44,362 nucleotides of DNA from Cyclobacteriaceae bacterium (GTDB taxonomy: Bacteria > Bacteroidota > Bacteroidia > Cytophagales > Cyclobacteriaceae). The DNA is taken from contig JANWWN010000018.1 of assembly GCA_025055435.1 (NCBI GenBank), positions 8,597-52,958 on the forward strand. The letters run 5' to 3'. Positions 16,323 to 26,308 of the stretch are shown in pieces. A program made the translations under genes and the position numbers. The first letter of the stretch is position 1. The number at the start of each line of letters is the position of its first letter. Under the pieces are notes generated by a model. It saw nothing but the letters and a program-made list of their open reading frames with translations, was not told the DNA's origin and made no database searches.

Positions 16323-17648
16323 TTAATCGCGTGTACGGATGGTGGTGGTTTCGTTAATCCAGCATCCTACGCGTATGGTCTGACCGGCCTGATAGTTTAC
16401 CAGGAATATTTCTTCCTTGGATGGGAACTGCTCCTTAGCCATAGCCATCTTTTTAGATTCACCGGCGCGCGCATACATATCATAAGCCGCCAGATAAACC
16501 AGCCGGTCATCGGCCATATTCTGTTCTTTTTTGCAGTCGTTAAAGCTTTGATAGTACAGGTCGCCTATTTTCTCATAAGCTTCTTTTTTGGAAGCATCGG
16601 CTGCAAGTGCCTGGCGGAAGAGTTCGCGGGCTGCAGGCTTACTGCCGATTTTGGCTTCGATGGCTCCCTGATAAATCAGGATATCGGCTTTGTCGGAATT
16701 GGTGGGAGCCAGTTCAAGTGCTTCTTTAAACATCTGGGATGCTTTGGTATAGTTTTCCATCACCAGGTAACGAATGCCCAGGTTCTTGGCCAATCCGTAA
16801 TCTTTTTCTTCTTTGTGTATCGCTTCTGCAGCTTCCAGCCAAAGCGGGTCATCGGCGCATTTATCCTGGAGCATGAAAGCGAAGATTTTCTTTGCCGTGC
16901 TGATGTCGGAAGGATTTTGCCTGAACTTAGGTCCTAATTTATTGCGCACGAAATCGCAGTTAACCGTTACCATACTCAACAGAATTTTATCTACTTCTTC
17001 CCGCATGGTGCGGTAGCGGTTAACCTGATCCGCATTTCCTTTGCTGGAAGCCAGCTTTACTTTAGCGTCAATGATGGACATCACCTTGTCGTAGCGGTTC
17101 AACACCTCATCGTCCGTAAGCTTTTTCAGTTTCAGCTTATTGATTTTAATGGTTTGCATGTATGGGATGATGGTGCCGTCAATGATGTTATTTCCGTTTA
17201 ACTCGAAGGCTCTGTCCATCAATTCGAGCACATAGGCTTCCTTGCCGTTTTCATTGGCATAATATTTTGCAGCCATCAGAGCTTTGCGGTTGGTAACGTT
17301 GGCTTCCTCACCGCAGTTGGCAATACGCAAATCGTGAATCAGCAACAGGGAATCCACGTACATGCGCTTTTTAGCCGGGTCGGTTTCTGCGCTGGCTACT
17401 TTATCGAAAATATCCGCTCCGTTAATGTAAATGGAGGTATTGAGTTTCGGATTGTTACGCAACAGCCAGTTCAGCGGCGGAAGGGCCTGTTTGTACTGTT
17501 TGTTGTTCATGGCATCCTGGTACAACGTTACCTTTTCCTGCTCCTGTGCTTTTCGTTCACCTTCACTCCATAACCATTCCTTACATTGACCGAAAACGCT
17601 GAGGGCGGCAACGTAAAAAGCGGCAAGCATTACACCTTTTTTCATCAT
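16323..17648 (-). CDS. Secreted tetratricopeptide-repeat protein
   Basis: A 441-residue protein with an N-terminal signal peptide (MLAAFYVAALSVFGQ). An alpha-helical body follows, and recognisable TPR units occupy about residues 285-395, including the segments NYTKASQMFKEALELAP, AARELFRQALAADASKKEA and AYEKIGDLYY. Probably periplasmic. TPR proteins of this kind commonly lie between an outer-membrane barrel gene and lptC in Bacteroidota. Two start codons are adjacent (ATGATG). It starts 11 bp after the upstream outer-membrane gene stop, and its stop lies 60 bp before the preferred lptC start. The specific role is unknown. Confidence 0.8.
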   Translation of the reverse strand: MMKKGVMLAAFYVAALSVFGQCKEWLWSEGERKAQEQEKVTLYQDAMNNKQYKQALPPLNWLLRNNPKLNTSIYINGADIFDKVASAETDPAKKRMYVDSLLLIHDLRIANCGEEANVTNRKALMAAKYYANENGKEAYVLELMDRAFELNGNNIIDGTIIPYMQTIKINKLKLKKLTDDEVLNRYDKVMSIIDAKVKLASSKGNADQVNRYRTMREEVDKILLSMVTVNCDFVRNKLGPKFRQNPSDISTAKKIFAFMLQDKCADDPLWLEAAEAIHKEEKDYGLAKNLGIRYLVMENYTKASQMFKEALELAPTNSDKADILIYQGAIEAKIGSKPAARELFRQALAADASKKEAYEKIGDLYYQSFNDCKKEQNMADDRLVYLAAYDMYARAGESKKMAMAKEQFPSKEEIFLVNYQAGQTIRVGCWINETTTIRTRD

Positions 17649-17659
17649 ACAATTTTTTT

Positions 17660-18943
17660 TTAATCAAACTTTCTTCGGATAAACCACTGGTCGTTAAATG
17701 TTAATCCAAAATAAACCCGGAAGTACCGTTCTTCCAGGCTGGTTTTCGACCGGTTACCCCGTTGCCCTGCGCTAAATGCCAGGTCAATACTGGAGCGACC
17801 GGCTGGTATGGAAAACCCAAAATTAATGCCAAAATCCCTAACCTGATTGCCGTTTACCAGAAAAGGGCTGTTTTCGTAGCGAAAACCGGTTCGGTACGTA
17901 ACTCTGTCGAGTAGTTTTTGCGAAAGGTAGTCGGGAGTAAATTCGCCCCCAAGGGCTATGTGCCATGATTTTCCCAGTCGTCCCTCGTCCTCTTCATCAA
18001 GGCTGACAAACTTTTTCCAGTCCTGTAAGCCTCCTTCAACAGCCACTGACCATTTAGATGCTTTACTTACCGCTAAGCCAAACTGCCAGGCAGCCGGAAG
18101 GGTAATTTTTCCTTTCAGAAATTTCAGGGTGTCGCGTGTTATGGGATCATTCGAGGAATTTCTGCGTTCGTACCGTGTAATTTTGTCGGCTTTTATTTTA
18201 GCCTCATGGGTGTAAGTTAGCCCTGCGCTTATCACCAGGTCCTTTCGCCTTCCCAACGAATCTTTACTGAAATGCATGCCTCCGGTAAACTGAAATCCCT
18301 TGCCATAGGTTTGCTCTTCTACGGCAATCAGAAATGGAACGGGTGAGTTTACGTTAAGCAGGGAATTGGCATAATCGCTGTTAATGGAGCCGAAAAGATG
18401 CGATGCCTGAAGTCCAACCGACCAATTGTCATGAAGGCGCACACCATTGCTCCAGTAAATCTGATTGAGACCACCCAGGCCGCTCTCGCGTATGGCAATG
18501 GTATCTACAGGGTTGTTGTTTATATCAATAAGCGACTCGTAATACAAAAATCTGTAGTTCACTCGTGTAAATGGGAGTAGCCCGGCTGATGTAGTCCATT
18601 TGCCACGTATGGCAGGGAAAGCAGCTACCAGATAACCCAAATTGCCTCCGCTGTTGGTGTTGGCTACCGTATCGGTTTGAATGGTGATGCTTTCGGCCGA
18701 CAGTCCTGCTGCAAATACACTGTAGTAATTGTAAACCAGCAGGGCGGGATTTTGATTATTCAAAAACCAATATTGTGGTTGAGCCACTCCGGTTCCGCCG
18801 GCACCCTGGTTGTGAATAAGCGAAAGCCGGAAAGGCTGACCAATTCCTATGGTTGAAAAAGGTGTGCGTGCCGTTTGGCTAAATGCCTGCAATGTGAGTA
18901 TTGCGCTGACAGCTATCGGTAAAAATCGCTGGGTAGTTGACAT
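17660..18943 (-). CDS. Putative outer-membrane beta-barrel protein
   Basis: A 427-residue protein with a signal peptide (ending LQAFSQ) followed by TPFSTIGIGQ and then alternating amphipathic strands with many Tyr, Trp and Phe. It ends in a Phe-Asp dipeptide after FNDQWFIRRK. The pattern resembles FadL/OmpP1-like or PorV-like barrels of Bacteroidota, but no ligand can be named. First gene of the minus-strand envelope run (barrel, TPR, LptC, small peptide, CNNM, PpiD). A promoter-like site is at 19001-19031. Confidence 0.72.
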   Translation of the reverse strand: MSTTQRFLPIAVSAILTLQAFSQTARTPFSTIGIGQPFRLSLIHNQGAGGTGVAQPQYWFLNNQNPALLVYNYYSVFAAGLSAESITIQTDTVANTNSGGNLGYLVAAFPAIRGKWTTSAGLLPFTRVNYRFLYYESLIDINNNPVDTIAIRESGLGGLNQIYWSNGVRLHDNWSVGLQASHLFGSINSDYANSLLNVNSPVPFLIAVEEQTYGKGFQFTGGMHFSKDSLGRRKDLVISAGLTYTHEAKIKADKITRYERRNSSNDPITRDTLKFLKGKITLPAAWQFGLAVSKASKWSVAVEGGLQDWKKFVSLDEEDEGRLGKSWHIALGGEFTPDYLSQKLLDRVTYRTGFRYENSPFLVNGNQVRDFGINFGFSIPAGRSSIDLAFSAGQRGNRSKTSLEERYFRVYFGLTFNDQWFIRRKFD

Positions 18944-19000
18944 TCAGAAAAATGGCGACTGGTTTAAACGCAAATGAACTGATAGGCCTTTTAAAGGACG

Positions 19001-19031
19001 CAAATATGCAGGCTTTCGGCTGGTTTTCAAA
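19001..19031 (-). promoter_or_regulatory. Predicted promoter of the outer-membrane protein/lptC gene run
   Basis: On the minus strand, CATATTTG (19008-19001) differs at one base from TAnnTTTG. A TTTG (19031-19028) lies exactly 19 bp upstream, a good -33 element. The predicted leader is about 50 nt. The site sits in the 160-bp divergent region opposite anmK. Confidence 0.42.
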
Positions 19032-19089
19032 AAGTCTTTTTTGTCAACGTACTGGCCTCGTTCATAGTATGGTACACCTGTAAAAGTTA

Positions 19090-19097
19090 TAGTTTTG
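19090..19097 (+). promoter_or_regulatory. Predicted -7 element of anmK
   Basis: TAGTTTTG matches TAnnTTTG. It ends only 7 bases before the anmK ATG at 19104, so transcription would begin at or next to the start codon. No clear -33 TTTG is seen at the usual distance. Confidence 0.35.
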
Positions 19098-19103
19098 GGC
19101 AAA

Positions 19104-20183
19104 ATGAAAAGAGAACGGTTTGTCTATAAAATAATCGGCCTGATGTCTGGCACATCCTGCGATGGCGTTGACCTGGCCTATTGCACGTTCAGGCGGTTGC
19201 CGAAAAACTGGAACTATGAAATTGTACGGGCTGTCACGATACCGTATGACTCCGGATGGCTAACCAAATTACAGCAGGCGCCAACTCTAACGGCCTCCGG
19301 ACTGCTTCAGTTGCATGCAACGTACGGCACCTACCTGGGTAAGCTGATAAAAAAGTTTTGTAAACAATTTAAGCTACCTGCTCCCGATGCCGTGGCCGCT
19401 CATGGACACACAATTTTTCACCAGCCTCAACAGGGTTTTACTTTTCAGCTGGGAAACGGGCACGCCTTGCACGCAGCCTGTGGTTTACCGGTCGTGTGGG
19501 ATTTCCGTTCTCTGGACGTTGCATTGGGCGGTGAAGGTGCACCGCTTGTACCTCTGGGCGATGCCTTGTTGTTTTCCGAGTACGATGTTTGCCTGAATCT
19601 CGGAGGCATTGCCAATCTTTCTTATAATGAAAAAGGCAGGCGTAAAGCGTTTGATATTTGTTTTGTAAACATGGTGTTAAACCATCTGGCCATGCAAGCC
19701 GGTAAAACGTATGATAAAAACGGTGAGATGGCTTCGCAGGGAGAGGTGAATAGGTCTTTATTGCGGAAATTACAGTCGGCTTATCTTAAAATTCATCAGA
19801 GAAGGCCATCGCTGTCGCGTGAATGGTTTGAGAACCAAATCCTGCCATTGCTCGATAAAGTTGATATTGATGTGTGTGATAAGCTCGCAACCTGTGTGGA
19901 GTCGGCTGCGCAGGAAATTGTAAATGCCTTACCCGGCAAACGCCGCATTTCGGTATTGTGTACCGGTGGCGGAACCTGGAATACTTACCTGATGTACAGG
20001 TTACTTGAATATGGACGCGATCGGGTTCAGTTTATTATTCCTGATAAAGAAATTGTAAACTATAAAGAAGCACTTGTATTTGCATTTCTGGGTGCATTGC
20101 GCCTTCAGGGGGAAATCAATGTACTCCACAGCGTTACGGGTGCCCGGCATGACTCCAGCTCGGGATTAGTTATCGGGACTTAA
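19104..20183 (+). CDS. anmK: Anhydro-N-acetylmuramic acid kinase
   Basis: AnmK phosphorylates and opens 1,6-anhydroMurNAc to MurNAc-6-phosphate during peptidoglycan recycling. The 359-residue protein has the N-terminal ATP-binding signature GLMSGTSCDGVDLAYC. Further family segments are AAHGHTIFHQP, the LNLGGIANLSY segment, and the C-terminal VLCTGGGTWNTYLMYRL. Length fits the family. The ATG at 19104 is preferred over an in-frame TTG at 19095. It is followed after 26 bp by an amino-acid dehydrogenase gene. Confidence 0.95.
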   Translation: MKRERFVYKIIGLMSGTSCDGVDLAYCTFRRLPKNWNYEIVRAVTIPYDSGWLTKLQQAPTLTASGLLQLHATYGTYLGKLIKKFCKQFKLPAPDAVAAHGHTIFHQPQQGFTFQLGNGHALHAACGLPVVWDFRSLDVALGGEGAPLVPLGDALLFSEYDVCLNLGGIANLSYNEKGRRKAFDICFVNMVLNHLAMQAGKTYDKNGEMASQGEVNRSLLRKLQSAYLKIHQRRPSLSREWFENQILPLLDKVDIDVCDKLATCVESAAQEIVNALPGKRRISVLCTGGGTWNTYLMYRLLEYGRDRVQFIIPDKEIVNYKEALVFAFLGALRLQGEINVLHSVTGARHDSSSGLVIGT

Positions 20184-20209
20184 TTGAATAGGGAATTTAT
20201 TTTTCTTCC

Positions 20210-21436
20210 ATGAAAGAACTTCTTCAGCAATTTGAAAGTAAACGACCTGAAATTGTATTTGAATGGTACGATCATGAAACCGGTGCCGAAGGATGGGTGG
20301 TAATTAATTCATTGCGGGGCGGTGCAGCCGGTGGAGGTACCCGTATGCGGGCAGGCTTAGACAGACGCGAGGTGGAGTCTTTGGCCAAGACCATGGAAGT
20401 AAAGTTTACCGTTTCCGGTCCGCCCATTGGCGGAGCGAAGTCGGGAATAAATTTCGACCCGAATGACCCGCGCAAACCCGAAGTATTGAAAAGGTGGTAT
20501 GCTGCTGTTGCTCCTTTACTGAAGTACTACTATGGCACAGGTGGCGATTTAAATGTAGATGAAATTCATGAGGTTATTCCCATAACGGAAGAAGCCGGTA
20601 TATGGCACCCGCAGGAAGGTGTTTTTACCGGACATTACAAGCCCACCGAGCCGCAAAAAGTTAATCGTATTGGCCAGCTGAGAAGGGGCGTGGTAAAGCT
20701 GGTAGAAGATGAGCGCTTTACTCCTTCGCTAAAGAAAAAGTACACCGTAGCCGATCTCTGCACGGGTTATGGTGTAGCCGAAGCCGTAAAGCATTATTAC
20801 GATTTGTGGGGCGGAAATCTGCGTGGTAAACGCGCTTTTATCCAGGGATGGGGCAATGTGGGTGCGGCCTCCGGATTTTATCTCAGCAAAATGGGGGTAA
20901 AAATCATAGGTATTCTGGGACGTGAAGGCGGATTAATCCAACCGGAAGGATTTTCGGAAGAAGAAATACGCCAGCTGATGATTAATCGGGAAAAGAACAA
21001 GCTGGTGTCCGATCATCTTTTACCCTTTGAACAGGTTAACGAACACATTTGGGATGAGCCCTTTGAAATTTTTATACCTGCTGCTGCTTCGCGGCTCGTT
21101 ACCCGCAAACAGGTTGAAAGGATGCTTCGCTCAGGGTTGGAGGTCATTTCGTGCGGAGCTAATGTGCCATTTGCCGATCCGGAAATATTCCTGGGTCAAA
21201 CCGGTTTATATGCCGATGACCACTGTTCGGTGATTCCGGATTTTATCGCCAACTGCGGTATGGCACGGGTGTTTGCCTATCTCATGGAACGCGAAGTAAG
21301 TTTGGAGGATGAGGATGTTTTTGGAGATATTTCATCTACCATCCGTAAAGCATTGGAAAAAACCCACATGCGCAATCCGGGCCGTACGCGTTTAACCCAA
21401 ACTTCCTATGAGATAGCTTTACAACAGTTGGTTTAA
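20210..21436 (+). CDS. Glu/Leu/Phe/Val dehydrogenase family protein
   Basis: An NAD(P)-dependent oxidative deaminase of the Glu/Leu/Phe/Val dehydrogenase superfamily, 408 residues. The dimerisation and substrate domain carries GAAGGGTRMRAG, the catalytic-Lys motif PPIGGAKSGI and YYYGTGGDLNVDE. The Rossmann domain has IQGWGNVGAASGFYLSKMG. The Gly-rich GGGTRMR segment resembles leucine/phenylalanine-type enzymes more than classic glutamate dehydrogenase, but substrate cannot be fixed from sequence. It is convergent with nhaD after only 25 bp. Confidence 0.87.
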   Translation: MKELLQQFESKRPEIVFEWYDHETGAEGWVVINSLRGGAAGGGTRMRAGLDRREVESLAKTMEVKFTVSGPPIGGAKSGINFDPNDPRKPEVLKRWYAAVAPLLKYYYGTGGDLNVDEIHEVIPITEEAGIWHPQEGVFTGHYKPTEPQKVNRIGQLRRGVVKLVEDERFTPSLKKKYTVADLCTGYGVAEAVKHYYDLWGGNLRGKRAFIQGWGNVGAASGFYLSKMGVKIIGILGREGGLIQPEGFSEEEIRQLMINREKNKLVSDHLLPFEQVNEHIWDEPFEIFIPAAASRLVTRKQVERMLRSGLEVISCGANVPFADPEIFLGQTGLYADDHCSVIPDFIANCGMARVFAYLMEREVSLEDEDVFGDISSTIRKALEKTHMRNPGRTRLTQTSYEIALQQLV

Positions 21437-21461
21437 TTGGGATCTGATTTTATCATCACAA

Positions 21462-22781
21462 TTAGTGATGTACGGCCAGATAGGGCTGAATGATCAGATA
21501 AACTACTGCTCCGGCAAAGTATCCCAATAAGGCAAGAAGGGATGCGCGCTTCATGTACCAGATGAAGTCAATTTTTTCCATACCCATCACGGCAACACCT
21601 GCGGCAGAGCCAATAATCAGTACACTTCCGCCGGTTCCTGCACAATAGGCCAGGTATTCCCAAATCAAATGATCCTGCGGATAAATATTCATATCATACA
21701 TGCCCATACTGGCGGCTACCAGCGGGACATTGTCAACAATGGATGACAGGATTCCGATCAGGGTAATGATGATGCGCTGGTCGCCCACTGTATGATCCAG
21801 CCATTCGGCAAAATGGTGGAGTGTACCCATGGTTTCAAGTGAGCCTACTGCCAGCAGGATGCCAAGGAAAAACAACACACTCGGTACATCAATTCGGGTT
21901 AGTGCACCCGCTGCGGTATAAGGACGTTTCTCGGCTTCATCCATATCGGGGTTAATCAATTCAGACACGACCCATAAAACACCCAGCGCCAGTAACATTC
22001 CCAGGTAAGGAGGCAAATGGGTGAGCGTTTTAAAAACGGGTACTGAAATCAGTCCGCCAACTCCCAGAAAGAAAATCAGCTTTGAGCCGCGTATCGGTTT
22101 ATCGGAATGTGCATGGTGTCCGTGGTGACTTGGAGCAGTTGAAGGAGTGGTGTCAGCGGCATTGCCGAGTTCGCCTTTTAAGGTAAACTGCAGGTAAAGC
22201 AACGGAATAACCATGCAAATAATACTGGGCAGAAGTAAGGTGATAATAATGTTTCCTGCCGAAATCTGACCACCTATCCACAACATGGTGGTTGTTACAT
22301 CACCGATAGGCGACCATGCACCTCCGGCATTGGCTGCTATAACTACCATGGCGGCAAAAAACAGGCGCATTTCTTTATTGGGTACCAGTTTGCGCAACAA
22401 CGAAACCATGACGATAGATGTGGTGAGGTTATCCAGTATGGCCGACAGGAAAAAAGTTACCCAGCAAATAATCCACATCAGCACCTTGGGGTTTTTGGTT
22501 TTGATGCGATCGGTAATGATGCGGAAGCCCTGGTAGGCATCAACCAGCTCAACGATGGTCATGGCCCCCATCAGAAAAAATAAAATCGCGCCGATCTGGC
22601 CGAGGTGGTGAGCCAGCTGTTCACTGATGAAATCAATTTTTTGATACTGAAATACGGCAAATAAGGTCCAACAGATTACACCGGTAAGCAGGGCGGTGGC
22701 TGTCTTATTAACCTTAATGGGGTGCTCCAGTGCGATGCCGATGTAACCAATGATAAAAAGAGTAACAATGAGGGCTTCCAT
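21462..22781 (-). CDS. nhaD: NhaD-type Na+/H+ antiporter
   Basis: A 439-residue polytopic inner-membrane protein of the ion-transporter (IT) superfamily. It has about 11-12 hydrophobic helices, beginning LIVTLFIIGYIGIALEHP. Characteristic NhaD segments are LFFLMGAMTIVELVDAYQGF, LDNLTTSIVMVSLLRKL and ANAGGAWSPIGDVTTTMLW. The second repeat carries SSIVDNVPLVAASMGMY, and a His-rich cytoplasmic loop (PSHHGHHAHSD) is present. NhaD exchanges Na+ or Li+ for protons in sodium-dependent bacteria. It is 83 bp downstream of aspartokinase, with no clear promoter between. Confidence 0.93.
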   Translation of the reverse strand: MEALIVTLFIIGYIGIALEHPIKVNKTATALLTGVICWTLFAVFQYQKIDFISEQLAHHLGQIGAILFFLMGAMTIVELVDAYQGFRIITDRIKTKNPKVLMWIICWVTFFLSAILDNLTTSIVMVSLLRKLVPNKEMRLFFAAMVVIAANAGGAWSPIGDVTTTMLWIGGQISAGNIIITLLLPSIICMVIPLLYLQFTLKGELGNAADTTPSTAPSHHGHHAHSDKPIRGSKLIFFLGVGGLISVPVFKTLTHLPPYLGMLLALGVLWVVSELINPDMDEAEKRPYTAAGALTRIDVPSVLFFLGILLAVGSLETMGTLHHFAEWLDHTVGDQRIIITLIGILSSIVDNVPLVAASMGMYDMNIYPQDHLIWEYLAYCAGTGGSVLIIGSAAGVAVMGMEKIDFIWYMKRASLLALLGYFAGAVVYLIIQPYLAVHH

Positions 22782-22864
22782 AAATCAGTTTTTGAACGGC
22801 TGAAATATGGAAAAATTAAATAGTATGAAAAAGCAAAAAAGTGCAGGGCCCTGTAATGGTTTTG

Positions 22865-24187
22865 TTAAATGAGTCCAAACAGTTGTTCATTGAGCGCCAA
22901 AAGCGCCTGCTTTTTAAATGAAGAAGGAATAAGGATCGAGATGTTGTTTGCACTTCCGCCGGCCGAAACCATGCGTACGGGTATATCGTGCAAGGCTTTG
23001 AATACCCTTTCCAATATGCCTTTCTGCCCGCTGATTCGTTGACCCACAATACAAACTATGGTTTGGTCAGTATCTACTTCAATGCTGCCGAATTTTTTTA
23101 GTTCGCCGGTAATCTCGTTGAGGTATCGGGTATTGTCAATGGTTAGCGACACGGCAACCTCTGATGTGGAAATCATGTCGATGGGCGTTTTATAACGCTC
23201 GAACACTTCAAACACTTTTCGCAAGAAGCCATAAGCCATCAGCATACGAGAAGATTTTATATTGATGGCCGTGATACCATCTTTGGCGGCAACGGCTTTA
23301 CATGCGCCCGATGTTCCTTTGTTGCTGATGAGCGTTCCCGGGGCTTTTTCATCCATGGTATTTTTGAGCCGTACGGGTATGTTATACTTCTGGGCCGGCA
23401 CGATGGTGGAGGGGTGTAAAATCTTTGCTCCGAAGTACGCCAGCTCCGAGGCCTCGTCAAATGTCAGCTCGGAAACGGGTACCGTTTTATTCACGACTCG
23501 CGGGTCGTTGTTGTGCATGCCGTCAATGTCGGTCCAGATTTGTATTTCTTCAGCCTGCAAAGCCGCTCCGATTAATGAGGCGGTGTAATCGCTTCCTCCG
23601 CGTTTCAGGTTATCGATTTCGTTGCGGTGGTTGCGGCAGATATAGCCCTGGGTAATGATAATGTCGATGTGTTGTAGAGAGGCGATGAGCGGACGAAGTC
23701 GCCCGGCAATTTTTTCGAGTTCGGGTTCTTCATTTTCATCAATCGACATGAAGTGCAGGGCCGGAAGCAGGCGGGCGTTGATTTTCTGTTCCTGCAAATA
23801 CTGGTAGAACATCTCGGTTGAAATCAACTCGCCCTGTGCCAGCAATTCGCGGTAGCTTTTATCATCAAACTGGCCGGCAGCCAGCAAGCGCATGAATACG
23901 AAAAAGCGGCTGACGATTTCACGGCCTATTGCCTTGAAATTTTCTGTTTGATACAGCTCTTCAACAAAATTCTGGTAGTGTTTTTCAAGCGAATCAATTT
24001 CTGCTTCTGCGGCTTCGGCACGATTGCCTAACAGGTGTTCACCTATGGCCACCAATGTGTTGGTGGTTCCGGAAAGAGCGGACAATACAACTACTTTCTG
24101 ACCCGGTGTTTCAGTAACCAGTTTGGCAATTTTTTTCATTCGCTCCGGTTTGCCAACCGAAGTGCCACCGAATTTCATTACCAGCAT
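22865..24187 (-). CDS. lysC: Aspartate kinase, monofunctional
   Basis: Aspartokinase phosphorylates Asp in the first step of Lys, Thr and Met synthesis. The 440-residue protein has the kinase signature MKFGGTSVGKPERM, the ATP segment VVVLSALSGTTNTLV and the substrate loop RGGSDYTASLIGAAL. Two C-terminal ACT domains follow (about residues 300-440), the usual sites of amino-acid feedback. No homoserine dehydrogenase domain is attached. Which end product inhibits it is not readable from sequence. It lies downstream of the dnaK terminator. Confidence 0.94.
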   Translation of the reverse strand: MLVMKFGGTSVGKPERMKKIAKLVTETPGQKVVVLSALSGTTNTLVAIGEHLLGNRAEAAEAEIDSLEKHYQNFVEELYQTENFKAIGREIVSRFFVFMRLLAAGQFDDKSYRELLAQGELISTEMFYQYLQEQKINARLLPALHFMSIDENEEPELEKIAGRLRPLIASLQHIDIIITQGYICRNHRNEIDNLKRGGSDYTASLIGAALQAEEIQIWTDIDGMHNNDPRVVNKTVPVSELTFDEASELAYFGAKILHPSTIVPAQKYNIPVRLKNTMDEKAPGTLISNKGTSGACKAVAAKDGITAINIKSSRMLMAYGFLRKVFEVFERYKTPIDMISTSEVAVSLTIDNTRYLNEITGELKKFGSIEVDTDQTIVCIVGQRISGQKGILERVFKALHDIPVRMVSAGGSANNISILIPSSFKKQALLALNEQLFGLI

Positions 24188-24250
24188 AGTGATGAAAAAG
24201 TAAAATGCGCGCTAAAATAGAAAGCACCGATAGCTTCTGCCAGCGCGGGC

Positions 24251-24288
24251 ATAAAAAAACCTCACGTGCATAACGGCACGTGAGGTTT
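24251..24288 (-). terminator. Intrinsic terminator after dnaK
   Basis: On the minus strand, a 13-bp perfect stem (AAACCTCACGTGC / GCACGTGAGGTTT; plus-strand arms 24276-24288 and 24257-24269) with a 6-nt loop is followed by a T-run (24257-24251). It lies 20 bases after the dnaK stop, making dnaK a single-gene transcript separate from aspartokinase. The upper stem is strong and A/T pairs sit at the base, as expected for an intrinsic terminator. Confidence 0.88.
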
Positions 24289-24308
24289 ACCCGATAAATC
24301 AGATACGA

Positions 24309-26219
24309 TTATTTTTTATCGTTTACCTCTTCGTACTCTACATCCGAAACGTTGTTATCGGATGTGCCACCGGTGTTGTTGCCGCCGGCGGTACCGGTTG
24401 ATGCACCCTGCTGGGTAGCCTGGTACATTTCCTGCGAGGCGGCTTGCCAGGCGGCATTCAATGCGGCCATGGCAGTATCAATTGCAACCACATCCTGGTT
24501 CTTGTGTGCTTCTTTCAGCTTTCCAAGGGCACTGTTAATTGCATTGCGGTTGCCTTCCGACAACTTATCGCCATATTCCTTCAGTTGCTTTTCGGTCTGG
24601 AATATGAGCGAGTCGGCCTGGTTGATTTTCTCGGCACGTTCGCGCGCTTTGCGGTCTTCTTCGGCATGGGCCTGGGCTTCCTGCTTCATGCGCTGTATTT
24701 CGGCTTCTGTCAGTCCGCTGGAAGCTTCAATTCTGATTTTCTGCTCCTTGCCTGTGCCTTTGTCTTTAGCCGAAACATGCAGGATGCCGTTGGCATCGAT
24801 GTCGAAAGTAACTTCGATTTGCGGTATGCCGCGCGGAGCCGGCGGAATACCGTCCAGGTGGAAGCGGCCTATGGTTCGGTTATCCTTCGCCATGGGTCGC
24901 TCGCCCTGCAGTACGTGTATTTCAACCGAAGGCTGGTTATCGGCAGCTGTGGAGAATATTTCCGACTTCCGTGTAGGTATGGTGGTGTTGGCTTCGATGA
25001 GCTTGGTAAACACGCCACCGAGTGTTTCGATACCCAGCGACAGCGGGGTAACATCCAGCAGCAACACATCCTTCACTTCACCGGTCAGTACGCCGCCCTG
25101 AATGGCTGCACCCACGGCAACTACTTCATCGGGGTTAACACCTTTCGAAGGTTTCTTGCCGAAGAATTTTTCCACTACTTCCTGTATGCGGGGTACGCGG
25201 GTGGAACCACCTACCAGTATCACTTCATCAATGTCGTTCACGGTGATGCCGGCATCGGCTACGGCTTTACGACAGGGTTCGAGCGTGCGTTGTACCAGGT
25301 CATCAATCAACTGCTCGAACTTAGCGCGCGTAAGTTTTTTCACCAGATGCTGCGGCACGCCGTCAATAGAGGTGATGTACGGCAGGTTGATTTCCGTTTC
25401 CTGCGAGCTCGAAAGTTCGATTTTGGCTTTTTCAGCGGCTTCTTTCAGGCGCTGTAGGGCCATCGGGTCTTTGCGCAGGTCAACGTTATGCTCGGCCTTG
25501 AATTCATCGGCCAGCCAGTTGATGATGCGCATGTCAAAGTCATCACCGCCAAGGTGTACGTCACCGTTGGTCGATTTTACTTCGAACACGCCATCGCCCA
25601 GTTCGAGGATGGAGATATCGAAAGTACCACCGCCCAGGTCGTACACGGCAATTTTCATGTCTTTGTTTTTCTTATCTAAACCGTATGCCAGTGCAGCTGC
25701 GGTAGGTTCGTTGATGATGCGTTTTACATCCAGACCGGCAATCTGACCTGCTTCTTTGGTGGCCTGCCGTTCGGCATCATTAAAGTAAGCCGGCACGGTG
25801 ATAACGGCTTCGGTTACCGGGTGGCCCAGGTAATCTTCGGCTGTGGTTTTCATCTTTTGCAGAATCATGGCCGAGATTTCCTGTGGTGTGTACAGGCGGT
25901 CGCCAATGCGAACACGAACTGTGTCGTTCGGCCCCTGCTCAACCTGATAGGACACCATCTTCATTTCTTCCTTAACGTCCGAATATTTTTTACCCATAAA
26001 CCGCTTAATGGACATGATGGTGTTCTTGGGGTTGGTAATGGCCTGACGTTTGGCCGGGTCGCCCACTTTGCGCTCGCCTTTGCCTCCGTCCATGAAGGCT
26101 ACCACCGAAGGCGTAGTTCTGCGTCCTTCGCTATTGGGTATTACAACCGGTTCGTTGCCTTCCATTACGGCAACGCACGAGTTCGTAGTTCCCAGGTCGA
26201 TTCCGATAATTTTTCCCAT
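24309..26219 (-). CDS. dnaK: Molecular chaperone DnaK (Hsp70)
   Basis: Hsp70 ATPase that binds exposed hydrophobic peptide segments, assisted by DnaJ and GrpE. The 636-residue protein starts [20 protein letters not shown]. It has the phosphate-binding motif [19 protein letters not shown], the adenosine motif [17 protein letters not shown] and the linker [19 protein letters not shown] substrate-binding and lid region follows, with a Gly/Asn/Thr-rich tail ending in EYEEVNDKK. It stands apart from grpE-dnaJ (about 12 kb away), but both have the same 13-bp inverted repeat upstream. Confidence 0.99.
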   Translation of the reverse strand: MGKIIGIDLGTTNSCVAVMEGNEPVVIPNSEGRRTTPSVVAFMDGGKGERKVGDPAKRQAITNPKNTIMSIKRFMGKKYSDVKEEMKMVSYQVEQGPNDTVRVRIGDRLYTPQEISAMILQKMKTTAEDYLGHPVTEAVITVPAYFNDAERQATKEAGQIAGLDVKRIINEPTAAALAYGLDKKNKDMKIAVYDLGGGTFDISILELGDGVFEVKSTNGDVHLGGDDFDMRIINWLADEFKAEHNVDLRKDPMALQRLKEAAEKAKIELSSSQETEINLPYITSIDGVPQHLVKKLTRAKFEQLIDDLVQRTLEPCRKAVADAGITVNDIDEVILVGGSTRVPRIQEVVEKFFGKKPSKGVNPDEVVAVGAAIQGGVLTGEVKDVLLLDVTPLSLGIETLGGVFTKLIEANTTIPTRKSEIFSTAADNQPSVEIHVLQGERPMAKDNRTIGRFHLDGIPPAPRGIPQIEVTFDIDANGILHVSAKDKGTGKEQKIRIEASSGLTEAEIQRMKQEAQAHAEEDRKARERAEKINQADSLIFQTEKQLKEYGDKLSEGNRNAINSALGKLKEAHKNQDVVAIDTAMAALNAAWQAASQEMYQATQQGASTGTAGGNNTGGTSDNNVSDVEYEEVNDKK

Positions 26220-26308
26220 GGCAGTATGTGTTAAGTTCTGAAAGTGCTTTTTTAGTGCTTACTGACTTCAACAATGGATGTGCCAGCAGAGATTAGCAGG
26301 CTAAAATG

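Noticed and set aside
21454-21470. Hairpin CATCAC-AATTA-GTGATG at the convergent ends of the dehydrogenase gene and nhaD
   Set aside because: Only a 6-bp stem without a T-run on either strand, and it overlaps the nhaD stop codon; not convincing as a terminator.
22844-22853. Palindrome CAGGGCCCTG between aspartokinase and nhaD as a terminator
   Set aside because: It has no loop, so only about three pairs could form in RNA. The T-rich stretch after it does not rescue it. It could be a protein site but is short.
24352-25457. Long open frames (249 and 337 codons) antisense to dnaK
   Set aside because: They mirror the codon structure of dnaK, have low-complexity protein sequence and no recognisable domain. 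This is a common effect opposite highly biased genes.
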